NCBI RefSeq assembly: GCF_013111185.1
Contig: NZ_WVRE01000003.1
Coordinates: 186,001 to 250,000, forward strand
Direction of reading: 5' to 3'
DNA length: 64,000 bases
DNA from: Ruegeria sp. HKCCD7303
GTDB lineage: Bacteria; Pseudomonadota; Alphaproteobacteria; Rhodobacterales; Rhodobacteraceae
Shown here: positions 14,889-24,762 of the stretch, one piece after another
Position numbering within the stretch: position 1 is the stretch's first letter
Layout of the letters: the number at the start of each line of letters is the position of its first letter
Notes under the pieces: model-generated
What the model saw: the letters and a program-made list of their open reading frames with translations, nothing else
What the model was told of the DNA's origin: nothing
Databases searched by the model: none
Made by a program: the position numbers and the translations under genes

Positions 14889-17132
14889 ATGGCGGACGGC
14901 ACGGAAACAGAATCCCGCAAGCTGCTGCGGCGGTTGCGCGAAGAGATGGCGAGCGAAGCCGCCGGTCAGGAACGTCTTGACCGGATCACTCACCTGATTG
15001 CCGACAGCATCAGGGCCGAGGTGTGCTCGATCTACCTGTTCCGCGATGACGAGACACTGGAGCTTTGCGCAACCGAAGGTCTTTCACCTGAATCGGTCCA
15101 CAAGACGCGGATGCGTATGGGCGAGGGCCTGGTGGGGCGCGTCGCTAAATTCAGTAAGGTGGTCAATACAGCGGATGCGCCATCCGAAAAAGGGTTCCGG
15201 TATATGCCGGAAACTGGCGAGGAACGGTATTCGTCGTTTCTTGGGGTTCCGGTACAGCGCCTTGGGGAAAAGCTGGGTGTTTTGGTGGTTCAGTCGCGTG
15301 AAGCACGCGAATTTTCCGCTGACGAAGTCTATGCCTTGGAAGTGGTTGCTATGGTTTTGGCCGAAATGGCCGAACTTGGTGCTTTTGTGGGCGAGGGTGC
15401 GGCACTGTCACCGCTTCACCAGCAATCGGTTCTACTGCGTGGTGGTCCCGCGCAGGAAGGGTCCGCTGAAGGACATGTCTGGCTTCATGAGCCCCGCGTG
15501 GTTGTCACCAACCCGATCGCGGAAGACCCGCACAAGGAACGCGAGCGTCTGATCGAGGCGGTAGATGAGTTGCGCGTCGGCGTCGACAAGATGCTCGAGA
15601 TTTCTCGGGACGGTGACACCGAGCAGCTTAAAGTGCTTGAAGCCTATCGCATGTTTGCCAACTCCAAAGGCTGGATGCGGCGGATGGAAGAGGACATTGC
15701 CCTTGGCCTCAGCGCCGAAGCTGCGGTCGAAAAGGAACAATCGCAGGCACGCGCGCGTATGGGGCAGGTCACGGACCCCTATCTGCGCGAACGGCTGGCG
15801 GACCTGGACGATCTCAGCAATCGCTTGCTGCGGATCCTGACCGGTCAGGGCAAGACCGACAGTGCCGATCTGCCGCCGGATCCGATTCTGATCGCGCGCA
15901 ATATCGGCCCGGGTGATCTGCTGGAATATGGGCGCGCGCTGAAGGGGATTGTGCTCGAAGAGGGCTCGGTTGGCAGCCACGCCACCATCGTGGCGCGGGC
16001 GCTGGCGATCCCGCTTGTGGTGCATGTGGGTCGGATTACGACCGAAGCGTTGAACGGTGATCATATACTGGTCGATGGTGATCAGGGCGTGGTGCATTTG
16101 CGTCCCGAAGATACCGTGGTCAGCGCCTTTCGCGACAAGATCGCCATGCAGGCCAAGGCGCAGGAACGCTATGCGTCGATCCGAGAAACTCCCTGTGTCA
16201 CACGGGATGGTGCACGCATCAATCTGGTGATGAATGCGGGTCTGATGGCTGATCTGCCGTCGTTGGGCACATCAGGTGCCGAGGGCGTCGGCCTGTTCCG
16301 CACCGAGCTGCAATTCCTGATCCGTAACAAGATGCCCAAGCGGTCCGAGCTTGTCACACAATATCAACGTGTTCTGGATGCGGCAGGGGACAAGCGGGTT
16401 GTGTTCCGCACCCTGGATATCGGGTCAGACAAGGTTCTGCCCTATATGAAGCATGTTGCTGAACCGAACCCTGCGCTGGGCTGGCGCGCTATTCGGGTGG
16501 GGCTGGATAAACGCGGGGTCATGCGGATGCAGTTGCAAGCGCTTCTGCGGGCTGCGAATGGACGACCGCTGACGATCATGTTTCCATTTGTCGCGCAGGC
16601 GGACGAGTTCCGCGAAGCCCGGTGGGAGGTGAACAAAACCATCGATCGCGAAAAACGGCTGGGTCATATCCTGCCTGAAACGCTTGAGGTTGGCGCGATG
16701 CTGGAAACCCCGTCGCTGGCCTTTGCCCCCCAGAAGTTCTTTGACGAGGTGGACTTTATCTCGATCGGCGGCAACGACCTAAAGCAGTTCTTCTTTGCTG
16801 CCGACCGTGAAAATGAACTGGTCCGGCGCCGTTACGACACGCTAAATGTCAGCTTCCTGAGTTTGATGGAGCGGATTGTTGAGCGCTGCGATATCTCGGA
16901 CACTCCGCTCAGTTTCTGCGGTGAAGATGCCGGGCGCCCCGTCGAAGCGCTGTGCTTGGCGGCGATGGGCATTCGGACATTGTCGATGCGCCCTGCTTCG
17001 ATTGGCCCGGTCAAAAGCCTGTTGCTGCGCTGTGATCTGTCAGAGGTACGTAAAATCATCGCCGATGCCCGGCATCGAGGTGAGCAAAGCGTACGCCCGG
17101 CTGTGATGGAATGGCTGCGCAATCAAGGATAA
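14889..17132 (+). CDS. ptsP: PEP-protein phosphotransferase of the nitrogen PTS (EI-Ntr)
   Basis: 747 residues. Residues ~15-165 form an N-terminal GAF domain, a signal-sensing module that distinguishes EI-Ntr from sugar-PTS EI. The swivelling phosphohistidine domain has SVGSHATIVARAL, with the phospho-accepting His at residue 364. The C-terminal TIM barrel has GVGLFRTELQFLI, TLDIGSDK, GAMLETPS and the active-site SFCGEDAGRP with Cys at residue 677. It passes phosphate from PEP to NPr and EIIA-Ntr, coupling nitrogen and carbon status to regulation. The ATG at 14889 lies 46 bases after lysC. Confidence 0.96.
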   Translation: MADGTETESRKLLRRLREEMASEAAGQERLDRITHLIADSIRAEVCSIYLFRDDETLELCATEGLSPESVHKTRMRMGEGLVGRVAKFSKVVNTADAPSEKGFRYMPETGEERYSSFLGVPVQRLGEKLGVLVVQSREAREFSADEVYALEVVAMVLAEMAELGAFVGEGAALSPLHQQSVLLRGGPAQEGSAEGHVWLHEPRVVVTNPIAEDPHKERERLIEAVDELRVGVDKMLEISRDGDTEQLKVLEAYRMFANSKGWMRRMEEDIALGLSAEAAVEKEQSQARARMGQVTDPYLRERLADLDDLSNRLLRILTGQGKTDSADLPPDPILIARNIGPGDLLEYGRALKGIVLEEGSVGSHATIVARALAIPLVVHVGRITTEALNGDHILVDGDQGVVHLRPEDTVVSAFRDKIAMQAKAQERYASIRETPCVTRDGARINLVMNAGLMADLPSLGTSGAEGVGLFRTELQFLIRNKMPKRSELVTQYQRVLDAAGDKRVVFRTLDIGSDKVLPYMKHVAEPNPALGWRAIRVGLDKRGVMRMQLQALLRAANGRPLTIMFPFVAQADEFREARWEVNKTIDREKRLGHILPETLEVGAMLETPSLAFAPQKFFDEVDFISIGGNDLKQFFFAADRENELVRRRYDTLNVSFLSLMERIVERCDISDTPLSFCGEDAGRPVEALCLAAMGIRTLSMRPASIGPVKSLLLRCDLSEVRKIIADARHRGEQSVRPAVMEWLRNQG

Positions 17133-17165
17133 CGCGCAAAACGCGCGGGTTTTCGGAAACTCTGC

Positions 17166-17194
17166 TTGATTTTTGCGTGGGGTCTTTCTAATAC
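17166..17194 (+). promoter_or_regulatory. Probable promoter of zwf-edd-eda
   Basis: TTGATT (17166-17171) and TAATAC (17189-17194) with 17-base spacing, about 90 bases upstream of the zwf start. The expected transcription start is near 17201, directly against the palindromic operator. Confidence 0.6.
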
Positions 17195-17202
17195 GCGGGC
17201 AA

Positions 17203-17216
17203 TGTTAGCGATAACA
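17203..17216 (+). promoter_or_regulatory. LacI/GalR-type operator over the zwf transcription start
   Basis: TGTTAGCGATAACA is a near-palindrome: TGTTA and TAACA flank GCGA. The form TGTTAGCGCTAACA is the usual operator of LacI/GalR-family sugar repressors in proteobacteria (established knowledge of that family). Its placement at the predicted +1 of the Entner-Doudoroff operon implies repression relieved by a sugar or sugar acid. The regulator gene is not in this window. Confidence 0.6.
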
Positions 17217-17281
17217 GTCGCGGTATTGTGCAGTTTTGTACCATGCTGGGTTGGTATCGACACACTCAGAAGGAGCCCATG

Positions 17282-18727
17282 ATGGTTTCACGTGTAATTC
17301 CGGTAGAACCATTCGACCTGGTTCTGTTCGGGGCAACCGGCGATCTGGCGCAACGCAAGATACTGCCGGGCCTGTGCCATCGTTTCGCGATTGGACAGAT
17401 GCCCGAAGGCGCGCGGATCATCGGTACGGCACGATCAGAAATCGACAGCGATGGGTTCCGTGATCAGGTCCGCAAGTCGATGCAGCAATTTGCACCAGAC
17501 TTTTCTCCTGAGACGCTGGACCAGTTTCTGGCACATGTCGAATACGTGCCCGTGGATGCTTTGGGTGAAGCCGGGTGGTCCGGTCTCAAAAAGTTGCTGC
17601 GCGACGAGGTTGTCCGGGCTTTTTATCTGTCAGTGGGTCCAAGCCTGTTCGCTGGGATCGCGCAGCGTTTGCATGACACCGGCTTGGCCACGCCTGACAG
17701 CCGCATCGTCGTTGAAAAGCCGTTTGGTCATGATCTCGCCTCGGCCAAGGCACTTAACGAAGGTTTGCGCGCCTGTTTTGAAGAGCATCAGATTTATCGG
17801 ATCGACCATTATCTGGGTAAGGAAACCGTGCAGAACCTGATGGCGCTTCGTTTTGCGAATTCGCTGTTCGAGCCGCTTTGGAATTCCACCCATATCGATC
17901 ACGTACAAATCACCGTGGCCGAGACCGTGGGTGTTGAAGGGCGCGGGGCCTATTACGATCAATCCGGTGCAATGCGGGACATGATCCAGAACCATCTGGT
18001 TCAATTGCTTTGTCTGACGGCGATGGAGCCGCCTTCGAAATATGCGCCCAACGCCGTACGTGATGAAAAGGTCAAGGTGATCGAAGCGCTGGAACCGATC
18101 GAACCCAAGGATATCGCGCGCGGCCAATACCGGGCGGACAAGGGTGAGGGCGGATATGTCGATCATGTCGGCAACCCCGCCAGCCGAACCGAAAGCTTCA
18201 TTGCCCTCAAGGTTCATATCGGTAACTGGCGTTGGGCGGGTGTGCCTTTCTATCTGCGCACCGGCAAACGTCTGCGCGCGCGCGAATCCGAGATCGCGGT
18301 GTTCTTCCGCGATCCGCCACATACCATTTTCCCCAATGTCGGCCCTCTGCACGGCAACGTGCTGGTGATCCGTCTGCAACCCGACGAAGGCATTACCCTG
18401 CGCACCACGATCAAGGATCCGGGGCCGGGCGGGTTCCGCCTGTCGGACGTGGCGCTGGACATGAGCTTTGCCGATGCGCTTGGGGCCGAGGCGCAAGCCC
18501 CAGATGCCTATGAGCGTCTGATCATGGATGTCATCCGAGGCGATCAAACATTGTTCATGCGCGGTGATGAGGCCGAGGCCGCCTGGGCCTGGGTCGATCC
18601 CATCATTCAGGGCTGGGAACAGCGCGGAGACCGCCCGTCCCGCTACGATCAGGGCAGTTCAGGTCCCGAAGAAGCACTGATGCTGATGCATCGCGATGGA
18701 CGCCGGTGGCGTCAGATCGGAGGGTAA
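17282..18727 (+). CDS. zwf: Glucose-6-phosphate 1-dehydrogenase
   Basis: 481 residues from the second of two adjacent ATGs (17279 and 17282), chosen because AAGGAG at 17270-17275 is 6 bases upstream of it. The longer frame to 17228 crosses the promoter region. It oxidises glucose-6-phosphate to 6-phosphogluconolactone with NADP+. The nucleotide motif LVLFGATGDLAQRK is at the N-terminus, and the substrate motif RIDHYLGKETVQNL is near residues 173-186. First gene of a zwf-edd-eda operon; the edd start follows the stop by 2 bases. Confidence 0.97.
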   Translation: MVSRVIPVEPFDLVLFGATGDLAQRKILPGLCHRFAIGQMPEGARIIGTARSEIDSDGFRDQVRKSMQQFAPDFSPETLDQFLAHVEYVPVDALGEAGWSGLKKLLRDEVVRAFYLSVGPSLFAGIAQRLHDTGLATPDSRIVVEKPFGHDLASAKALNEGLRACFEEHQIYRIDHYLGKETVQNLMALRFANSLFEPLWNSTHIDHVQITVAETVGVEGRGAYYDQSGAMRDMIQNHLVQLLCLTAMEPPSKYAPNAVRDEKVKVIEALEPIEPKDIARGQYRADKGEGGYVDHVGNPASRTESFIALKVHIGNWRWAGVPFYLRTGKRLRARESEIAVFFRDPPHTIFPNVGPLHGNVLVIRLQPDEGITLRTTIKDPGPGGFRLSDVALDMSFADALGAEAQAPDAYERLIMDVIRGDQTLFMRGDEAEAAWAWVDPIIQGWEQRGDRPSRYDQGSSGPEEALMLMHRDGRRWRQIGG

Positions 18728-18729
18728 TC

Positions 18730-20535
18730 ATGGTAAATTCAGTTATTGCCGACGTCACAAAACGGATCATCGACCGCAGCGCCGATCTGCGCGGTCCGCA
18801 TCTGGACCGAATGGAACAGGCCAAATCCAAGGGCCCGGCCCGTGCGCATCTGTCTTGCAGCGGGCAGGCCCACGCTTATGCGGGTTCGGGGGAAGACCAG
18901 CAATCGATGGCAACTGGCACGGCAGGCAATCTGGGAATTGTCACCGCCTATAACGACATGTTGTCGGCGCATCAGCCGTTTGAGCGTTATCCCGAACTGA
19001 TCCGTCAGGCGATCCGCGCAGCCGGAGGCACCGCGCAGGTCGCAGGTGGAGTTCCGGCGATGTGCGATGGCGTCACGCAAGGTGAGGCCGGGATGGAACT
19101 GTCGCTGTTTTCGCGCGACGTGATCGCATTGGCGACTGGCGTAGCGCTGAGCCACAACACCTATGACGCGGCGGTGTTCCTTGGCGTTTGCGATAAGATC
19201 GTCCCCGGGCTGGTCATCGGCGCACAGGCCTTTGGCCACCTGCCTGCCGTCTTCCTGCCTGCGGGGCCGATGACCAGTGGCTTGCCGAATGACGAAAAAG
19301 CCAAGGTCCGCCAACAATTTGCCGCCGGAGAGGTCGGCCGCGAAGACCTGATGGCTGCCGAAATGGCCGCATATCACGGACCCGGCACCTGCACTTTCTA
19401 CGGAACGGCCAACACCAACCAGATGCTGATGGAGTTCATGGGCCTGCATCTGCCGGGCTCTAGCTTTGTCAATCCAAACACGCCCTTGCGTGATGCCCTG
19501 ACCGAGGAAGGTGCACGCCGCGCCTTGTCGCTCAGCGCGCTGGGCAACCACTACACACCGGTCTGCCAGATTCTTGATGAACGTGCCTTTGTGAACGGCA
19601 TCGTGGGTCTGATGGCCACAGGGGGATCGACCAACCTGCTGATCCACCTGATCGCTATGGCGCGGGCAGGTGGTATCGTGTTGGATTGGGAAGATTTTTC
19701 CGACATCTCTGCCGTCGTGCCTTTGGTTGCGCGGGTCTATCCCAACGGTCTGGCGGATGTGAACCACTATCACGCTGCTGGGGGGCTGGGGTATACAATC
19801 GGCACATTGCTGGACGAGGGGTTGTTGCACCCCGATACGCTGACCGTCGCGGGGCAGGGCCTCCAGAACTACACCAAAGAACCCAAGCTGCTCGATGGAG
19901 ACCTCGTCTGGCAGGATGGGACTGACCGCAGCCTGAACGAAAAGATTTTACGCCCGGCCAATGATCCGTTCCAACCAACCGGAGGTCTGTCGCGCCTGAC
20001 GGGCAACCTGGGCACCGGTGTCATGAAAGTTTCAGCCGTTGCCCCCGAACATCAGGTGGTCGAAGCACCTGTACGTGTGTTCGATGATCAGGATGACGTC
20101 AAAGCGGCCTTCAAGGCCGGAGAGTTCACGGATGACGTCATCGTTGTCGTGCGTTTCCAAGGCCCCAAGGCGAACGGGATGCCCGAGCTGCATTCTCTGA
20201 CGCCTATCCTTTCAATTCTGCAAGGTCGGGGGCAGAAGGTGGCTCTGGTCACCGACGGTCGCATGTCCGGCGCGTCCGGCAAGGTGCCCGCAGCAATCCA
20301 TGTCTGCCCCGAGGCTTTGGACGGTGGAGCCATCGCCTATCTGCAAGACGGTGACATGCTGCGCGTTGATGCGGTCAAGGGCGCGTTGAAAATCCTCACT
20401 CCCGGCGTTTTGGACCGGGCACCGGCCACCGCCGATCTTTCATCCAACCATCACGGTGTCGGTCGCGACCTCTTCGGTGCGTTCCGGCAGAACGTCGGGT
20501 CTGCCGACACAGGTGCCAGCATATTCGGAGCTTAA
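18730..20535 (+). CDS. edd: 6-phosphogluconate dehydratase
   Basis: 601 residues, as usual for Edd; the ATG at 18730 is just past the zwf stop, and an upstream in-frame GTG/ATG would overlap zwf. It dehydrates 6-phosphogluconate to KDPG with a [4Fe-4S] cluster. IlvD/Edd signatures are [20 protein letters not shown], the cluster cysteines in VCDKIVPG and [16 protein letters not shown], and the C-terminal [21 protein letters not shown]. Second gene of the Entner-Doudoroff operon. 6-phosphogluconolactonase is not in this window. Confidence 0.97.
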   Translation: MVNSVIADVTKRIIDRSADLRGPHLDRMEQAKSKGPARAHLSCSGQAHAYAGSGEDQQSMATGTAGNLGIVTAYNDMLSAHQPFERYPELIRQAIRAAGGTAQVAGGVPAMCDGVTQGEAGMELSLFSRDVIALATGVALSHNTYDAAVFLGVCDKIVPGLVIGAQAFGHLPAVFLPAGPMTSGLPNDEKAKVRQQFAAGEVGREDLMAAEMAAYHGPGTCTFYGTANTNQMLMEFMGLHLPGSSFVNPNTPLRDALTEEGARRALSLSALGNHYTPVCQILDERAFVNGIVGLMATGGSTNLLIHLIAMARAGGIVLDWEDFSDISAVVPLVARVYPNGLADVNHYHAAGGLGYTIGTLLDEGLLHPDTLTVAGQGLQNYTKEPKLLDGDLVWQDGTDRSLNEKILRPANDPFQPTGGLSRLTGNLGTGVMKVSAVAPEHQVVEAPVRVFDDQDDVKAAFKAGEFTDDVIVVVRFQGPKANGMPELHSLTPILSILQGRGQKVALVTDGRMSGASGKVPAAIHVCPEALDGGAIAYLQDGDMLRVDAVKGALKILTPGVLDRAPATADLSSNHHGVGRDLFGAFRQNVGSADTGASIFGA

Positions 20536-20538
20536 GAC

Positions 20539-21171
20539 ATGTCTAAAACCCAACGCACCCGCGAAATCTGCGCGCTGGCGCCCATCGTTCCGGTGCTCGT
20601 CGTCGATGATGCCGCACAGGCGCGCCCTCTGGCTGAAGCTCTGGTTGCAGGTGGTCTGCCCGCGCTGGAAGTCACTCTGCGCACTCCGGCTGCACTCGAC
20701 GCGATCCGGGCAATGGCTGAGGTGCCGGGGGGCGTCGTGGGCGCAGGCACGCTGGTCACGCCCGAAGACGTCCGCGCCGCCAAGGACGCAGGTGCGCAAT
20801 TCGGGGTCTCTCCGGGTGCAACCGAAACACTAATCGCGGCCTGTGAGGCCGAAGGCCTGCCGCTGCTACCAGGCGCTGCCACAGCAAGCGAAGCGATGGC
20901 CTTGCTGGAAAAGGGTTATGACATGCTGAAATTCTTTCCGGCCGAGGCGTCGGGCGGCGCACCCGCGCTCAAGGCGATTGGCGCGCCTCTGCCGCAGATC
21001 AGCTTTTGCCCGACGGGTGGTGTCTCTCCGTCTAACGCGCGCGATTACCTGTCGTTGTCCAATGTGATTTGTGCCGGTGGCAGCTGGGTCGCACCGAAAC
21101 ATCTTGTCGAAGCAGGCGATTGGGCTGGGATCGAGGCGCTGGCAAGCGAAGCATCCAAGCTGATGGATTGA
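20539..21171 (+). CDS. eda: KDPG aldolase (2-dehydro-3-deoxy-phosphogluconate aldolase)
   Basis: 210 residues, class-I aldolase. It splits KDPG into pyruvate and glyceraldehyde-3-phosphate and often acts on 4-hydroxy-2-oxoglutarate as well. The Schiff-base lysine is K131 in MLKFFPAEASGG; GAGTLVTPEDV, SPGATE and SFCPTGGVSPSN are the other conserved segments. The ATG at 20539 lies 3 bases after the edd stop, so zwf, edd and eda form one operon completing the Entner-Doudoroff route. Confidence 0.97.
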   Translation: MSKTQRTREICALAPIVPVLVVDDAAQARPLAEALVAGGLPALEVTLRTPAALDAIRAMAEVPGGVVGAGTLVTPEDVRAAKDAGAQFGVSPGATETLIAACEAEGLPLLPGAATASEAMALLEKGYDMLKFFPAEASGGAPALKAIGAPLPQISFCPTGGVSPSNARDYLSLSNVICAGGSWVAPKHLVEAGDWAGIEALASEASKLMD

Positions 21172-21222
21172 CGCCGCCAGAACCCTTGCTAGGTTGGGCG
21201 TCAATTCAAACAGGTTGACCTC

Positions 21223-22413
21223 ATGACAAACAAAGTTTCGCTTGCGCAAGGGCGCGAGTATCTGGCTATTCCTGGCCCGTCGGTCATGCCCGATGCCGTA
21301 TTACAAGCCATGCACCGTCCTTCACCGAATATCTATGACGGTGAGTTGATAGAAATGATGCCCGCGCTGACCAACGACCTTAAGCGTGTTGCACGAACCC
21401 GGCATAATGTGGCGATTTACATCGCCAACGGCCATGGCACGTGGGAAGCTGTGCTTTCCAACGTGATTGCACCGGGTGAAACGGTGCTGGCTCCGGCGTC
21501 GGGCCGCTTTACCCACGGCTGGGCCGAAATGGCTGAAGGGATCGGGGCAAAGGTTGAATTGATCGACTTTGGAACGGCTTCGGCGTGGGATTTAGACAAA
21601 ATCGCTGATGCGCTGCGCGCCGACCAAGACCACCAGATCAAGGCCGTGCTGGCGGTCCATGTGGATACATCCAGTTCGATCCGCAACGACATTCCCGGGC
21701 TTCGCAAACTTCTGGACGATCTTGGTCATCCGGCGTTGCTGATGGCCGATTGCATCGCGTCTCTGGGTTGTGACCGGTTCGAGATGGATGAATGGGGTGT
21801 CGATGTGACGGTCAGTGCCTGTCAAAAGGGGCTGATGACCCCGGCAGGTATGGGATTTGCGTTCTTTAACGACAAAGCACAGGCGAAACGGGCTACAATG
21901 CCGCGCGTGTCGCAATATTGGGATTGGCAGCCGCGCGCGAACCCGGACCTGTTCTACCAGTATTTCAATGGTACAGCACCCACGCACCACCTCTATGGCC
22001 TGCGTGCCGCGCTGGATCTGATCCATGCAGAAGGGATCGAGCAGGTTTGGGCGCGCCACGAACACTTGGCCAAAGCAATCTGGAAAGCGTGCGAAACTTG
22101 GGCAGAAGGCGGTGCATTGCATCTTAACGTTACAGATCGCGCCCATCGCAGCCGCGCGGTCACGTCCCTGCGCCTTAGTGATGGCCGGGGCACCCCGCTG
22201 CGCGCCTTTACGGAGAACCAGTTGGGTTTGACGCTGGGCATTGGCCTGGGGATGGCGGACTATGACGGATATTTCCGCTTAGGTCACATGGGGCATGTCA
22301 ACGGGCAGATGATCATGGCAATGCTGGGCGGTGTTGAAACAGCTTTGGCCGCGCTGGACATTCCCCGTGGCACTGGGGCGCTCGAGGCCGCAGCAACTGT
22401 ACTCGCTGCCTGA
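21223..22413 (+). CDS. Class V aminotransferase (alanine/serine/aspartate-glyoxylate aminotransferase type)
   Basis: 396 residues. The fold-type-I PLP enzyme layout is clear: LAIPGPSVMPDAVLQAM at the N-terminus, NGHGTWEAVLSNV, the PLP-ring aspartate in MADCIASLG, and the Schiff-base lysine in SACQKGLMTPAGM. Close relatives transfer amino groups from alanine, serine or aspartate to glyoxylate, or use pyridoxamine with pyruvate; the sequence does not decide. It follows eda by 51 bases and could be read through from that operon, but it has room for its own promoter. It converges on the hisC-like gene. Confidence 0.88.
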   Translation: MTNKVSLAQGREYLAIPGPSVMPDAVLQAMHRPSPNIYDGELIEMMPALTNDLKRVARTRHNVAIYIANGHGTWEAVLSNVIAPGETVLAPASGRFTHGWAEMAEGIGAKVELIDFGTASAWDLDKIADALRADQDHQIKAVLAVHVDTSSSIRNDIPGLRKLLDDLGHPALLMADCIASLGCDRFEMDEWGVDVTVSACQKGLMTPAGMGFAFFNDKAQAKRATMPRVSQYWDWQPRANPDLFYQYFNGTAPTHHLYGLRAALDLIHAEGIEQVWARHEHLAKAIWKACETWAEGGALHLNVTDRAHRSRAVTSLRLSDGRGTPLRAFTENQLGLTLGIGLGMADYDGYFRLGHMGHVNGQMIMAMLGGVETALAALDIPRGTGALEAAATVLAA

Positions 22414-22425
22414 TCAGGGCAACGG

Positions 22426-23541
22426 TCAGGCGGTTTGCGCCCGAGCTGCCGCCAGAGCCTTGGGCAAAGCCTCTGCAAATGCGTCCAAATCCGCCGCCTC
22501 TCCACAACTTATTCGAATGCATCTGTTTTGAGGCGCGGCAAACGGCATGCGTACGAAAATTCCCTGTTCGACCAGTGAATCCAACACCGCTTTGGCGAAA
22601 TCCCCATTGTGCCCGCAGTCGATCGCAACAAAATTGGTGGCCGACGGCAGTGGCTGCAATCCATTGTCGCGTGCAATCGCGCCGATGCGCTCTCGCGCGT
22701 CCGCGATCCGGTTCTGGACATGCGACAGCCAGTCTGCATCCTGGAGTGCGGCCAAAGCACCTGCCTGCGCTGCGCGGTTCATGCCGAAATGATTGCGCAC
22801 TTTGTTGAAGGTCGAAATCAGGTCCGGCGCGCCTATGGCATATCCAACGCGCGCACCTGCCATGCCATAAACTTTTGAGAATGTCCGCATCCGGATGACG
22901 CGGGGATCATTTGCGTCGAATGGTGCCGCCGTCCCCTCGGGTGCGCATTCCACATAAGCCTCATCCAGTACCAGCAAACAGTTTTCCGGCAAGTCCTTCA
23001 TCGCATTTACGATATCGGCACCCAAATGCCAGCTGCCCATCGGGTTGTCCGGGTTTGCCAGATAAACCAACTTGGCCCCGACTTCAGCCGCCTTGGCAAA
23101 CAGCGCTGTCGGGTCTTCGTGATCGCCGGAGTAGGGCACTTTGTGAAGAACACCTCCGAATCCGGCCACATGATAGTTGAAGGTCGGGTAAGCCCCGTCC
23201 GATGTCACCACCGTATCTTTGGGACCGACCAGCAGTCGAACTAGATAACCCAGAAGCCCGTCAATCCCTTCGCCCACCACGATATTTTCTGGCATCACGC
23301 CATGGTGCTTTGCCAGGGCGTCGCGCAGGTCATGGTTTTCGGGGTCGCCATACATCCAGATTTCAGACGCAGCTTGCGCCATCGCGTCGATTGCCTGTGG
23401 CGAGGGGCCAAACACACTTTCATTTGCACCCAGACGCGCACCAAACGGCGCACCGCGTTGCCGCTCTTGCGTTTCAGGGCCGACAAAGGGCACGGTGGCG
23501 GGCAGGGATTGGGCAAGCGGGGTGTATCGAGGTCCGGTCAT
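22426..23541 (-). CDS. Histidinol-phosphate aminotransferase-like PLP enzyme
   Basis: 371 residues, class I/II aminotransferase. GARLGANESVFGPSP, YGDPENHDLRDALA, VYLANPDNPMGSW, LVLDEAYVE and the PLP lysine in RTFSKVYGMAGARVGYAIG match the HisC family. It may perform the histidine-biosynthesis step or, as is common for second HisC copies, act on aromatic amino acids (phenylalanine/tyrosine). It is not in a his operon, which favours caution. Full length, with start ATG at 23541. Confidence 0.85.
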   Translation of the reverse strand: MTGPRYTPLAQSLPATVPFVGPETQERQRGAPFGARLGANESVFGPSPQAIDAMAQAASEIWMYGDPENHDLRDALAKHHGVMPENIVVGEGIDGLLGYLVRLLVGPKDTVVTSDGAYPTFNYHVAGFGGVLHKVPYSGDHEDPTALFAKAAEVGAKLVYLANPDNPMGSWHLGADIVNAMKDLPENCLLVLDEAYVECAPEGTAAPFDANDPRVIRMRTFSKVYGMAGARVGYAIGAPDLISTFNKVRNHFGMNRAAQAGALAALQDADWLSHVQNRIADARERIGAIARDNGLQPLPSATNFVAIDCGHNGDFAKAVLDSLVEQGIFVRMPFAAPQNRCIRISCGEAADLDAFAEALPKALAAARAQTA

Positions 23542-23625
23542 GTGCGCAGATAACCCTAAGCCCGAAGATTGAGCAAGCGTGTGCCATCCGGCGCGCTAGC
23601 AAAGACTTTGAATAAAGGAGCGCAG

Positions 23626-24696
23626 ATGCGCATTCTCATAGCTGTCATTCTGTTGGGCCTCGCCTATCTTTTGTTCTGGCCCGTTCCGGTAACGCCCGTC
23701 GCAGTTGAAATGCCGGAAGATGCTGGGTTTACAGGAGATTTCGCTGAAAATGCGGCGCTGGATTCCGCACAGCTAGTCCGCCTGCCTAGGGATGAGGTCG
23801 GCCCCGAAGACATCGCGGTGATGCCCGATGGATCGGTTTATACCACCAGTCGGGCGGGTACCCTCTACCGCATCGAAGAAGAAGAACCTGTAGAGGTCGA
23901 CCGTCTGGGCGGGCGCCCTCTGGGTCTCAAGGCCGGGCCTGACGGCGCGCTTTATGTTGCTGACAGCTTTCGCGGCGTGATGCGCTGGACTGGGCCGGGT
24001 ACCTTGGAAACGGTGGTAGGTGACATCAACGGTGCGCCAGTGATCTATGCCAACCAGTTGGATGTGGCACAGGACGGCACGATCTATTTCTCGAACTCTT
24101 CGGACCGTTTCGATCCCGAAACCATGGGTGGGACAAAACCAACCTCGGTTCTGACCATTTGGGAACAGTCCGAAACAGGCTATGTCGCCCGTCGCACGCC
24201 CGATGGCACCACCCAGAAGATCGCCGAAGGGTTCGTCTACACCAACGGTGTCGCCCTGTCCCCGGAAGAAGACTTTTTGCTGATCGCCGAAACGGGTCGG
24301 GCACGGGTGCACAAACTGTGGCTGACCGGTCCGAAGGCCGGGAAGCAGAACGTCTTGATGGATAACCTGCCCGGCTATCCAGACAACATCGAGGCGCAAG
24401 GCGATGGCACCTATTGGATGGCCTTCGCCAGCCCACGTGTACCGTCAGAGGCACTGATGCCGTATCCGTTTTTGCGTAAGATCATCTGGCGGCTGGGTCC
24501 AGCCGTCCGCCCTGCACCGATCCATCGTGGCATGATGGTGCAGTTCGATGGTGAAGGTCGTATTTTGCTCACGTTGCAGGATCCGCAGGGTCGTTTGGGA
24601 ATCACGACCGGGGGTAAGATCGTGGCGGATCAGTTCTACGTCATGACGCTCGATTCCCCGTGGTTTGCGCGGATGCCCGTCAGCGATTTGCCCTGA
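23626..24696 (+). CDS. SMP-30/gluconolactonase/strictosidine-synthase-like beta-propeller protein
   Basis: 356 residues from the ATG at 23626 (ribosome site AAAGGAG, 6 bases upstream). An N-terminal hydrophobic segment (MRILIAVILLGLAYLLFWPVPV) anchors or exports it. The rest is a six-bladed beta-propeller of the strictosidine-synthase type: GPEDIAVMPDGSVYTTSR, GLKAGPDGALYVAD, YANQLDVAQDGTIYFSNSSDRF and the characteristic GVALSPEEDFLLIAETGRARVHKLWLTGPKAG. Homologues are lactonases/arylesterases or of unknown activity. The calcium/metal site cannot be confirmed by eye. Confidence 0.88.
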   Translation: MRILIAVILLGLAYLLFWPVPVTPVAVEMPEDAGFTGDFAENAALDSAQLVRLPRDEVGPEDIAVMPDGSVYTTSRAGTLYRIEEEEPVEVDRLGGRPLGLKAGPDGALYVADSFRGVMRWTGPGTLETVVGDINGAPVIYANQLDVAQDGTIYFSNSSDRFDPETMGGTKPTSVLTIWEQSETGYVARRTPDGTTQKIAEGFVYTNGVALSPEEDFLLIAETGRARVHKLWLTGPKAGKQNVLMDNLPGYPDNIEAQGDGTYWMAFASPRVPSEALMPYPFLRKIIWRLGPAVRPAPIHRGMMVQFDGEGRILLTLQDPQGRLGITTGGKIVADQFYVMTLDSPWFARMPVSDLP

Positions 24697-24762
24697 CGTC
24701 GCAGTGGTATTTGGCCGTCGGCCCGGGCATGGTTGTAACACGAAAATTTCGGGAGGTTCCCC

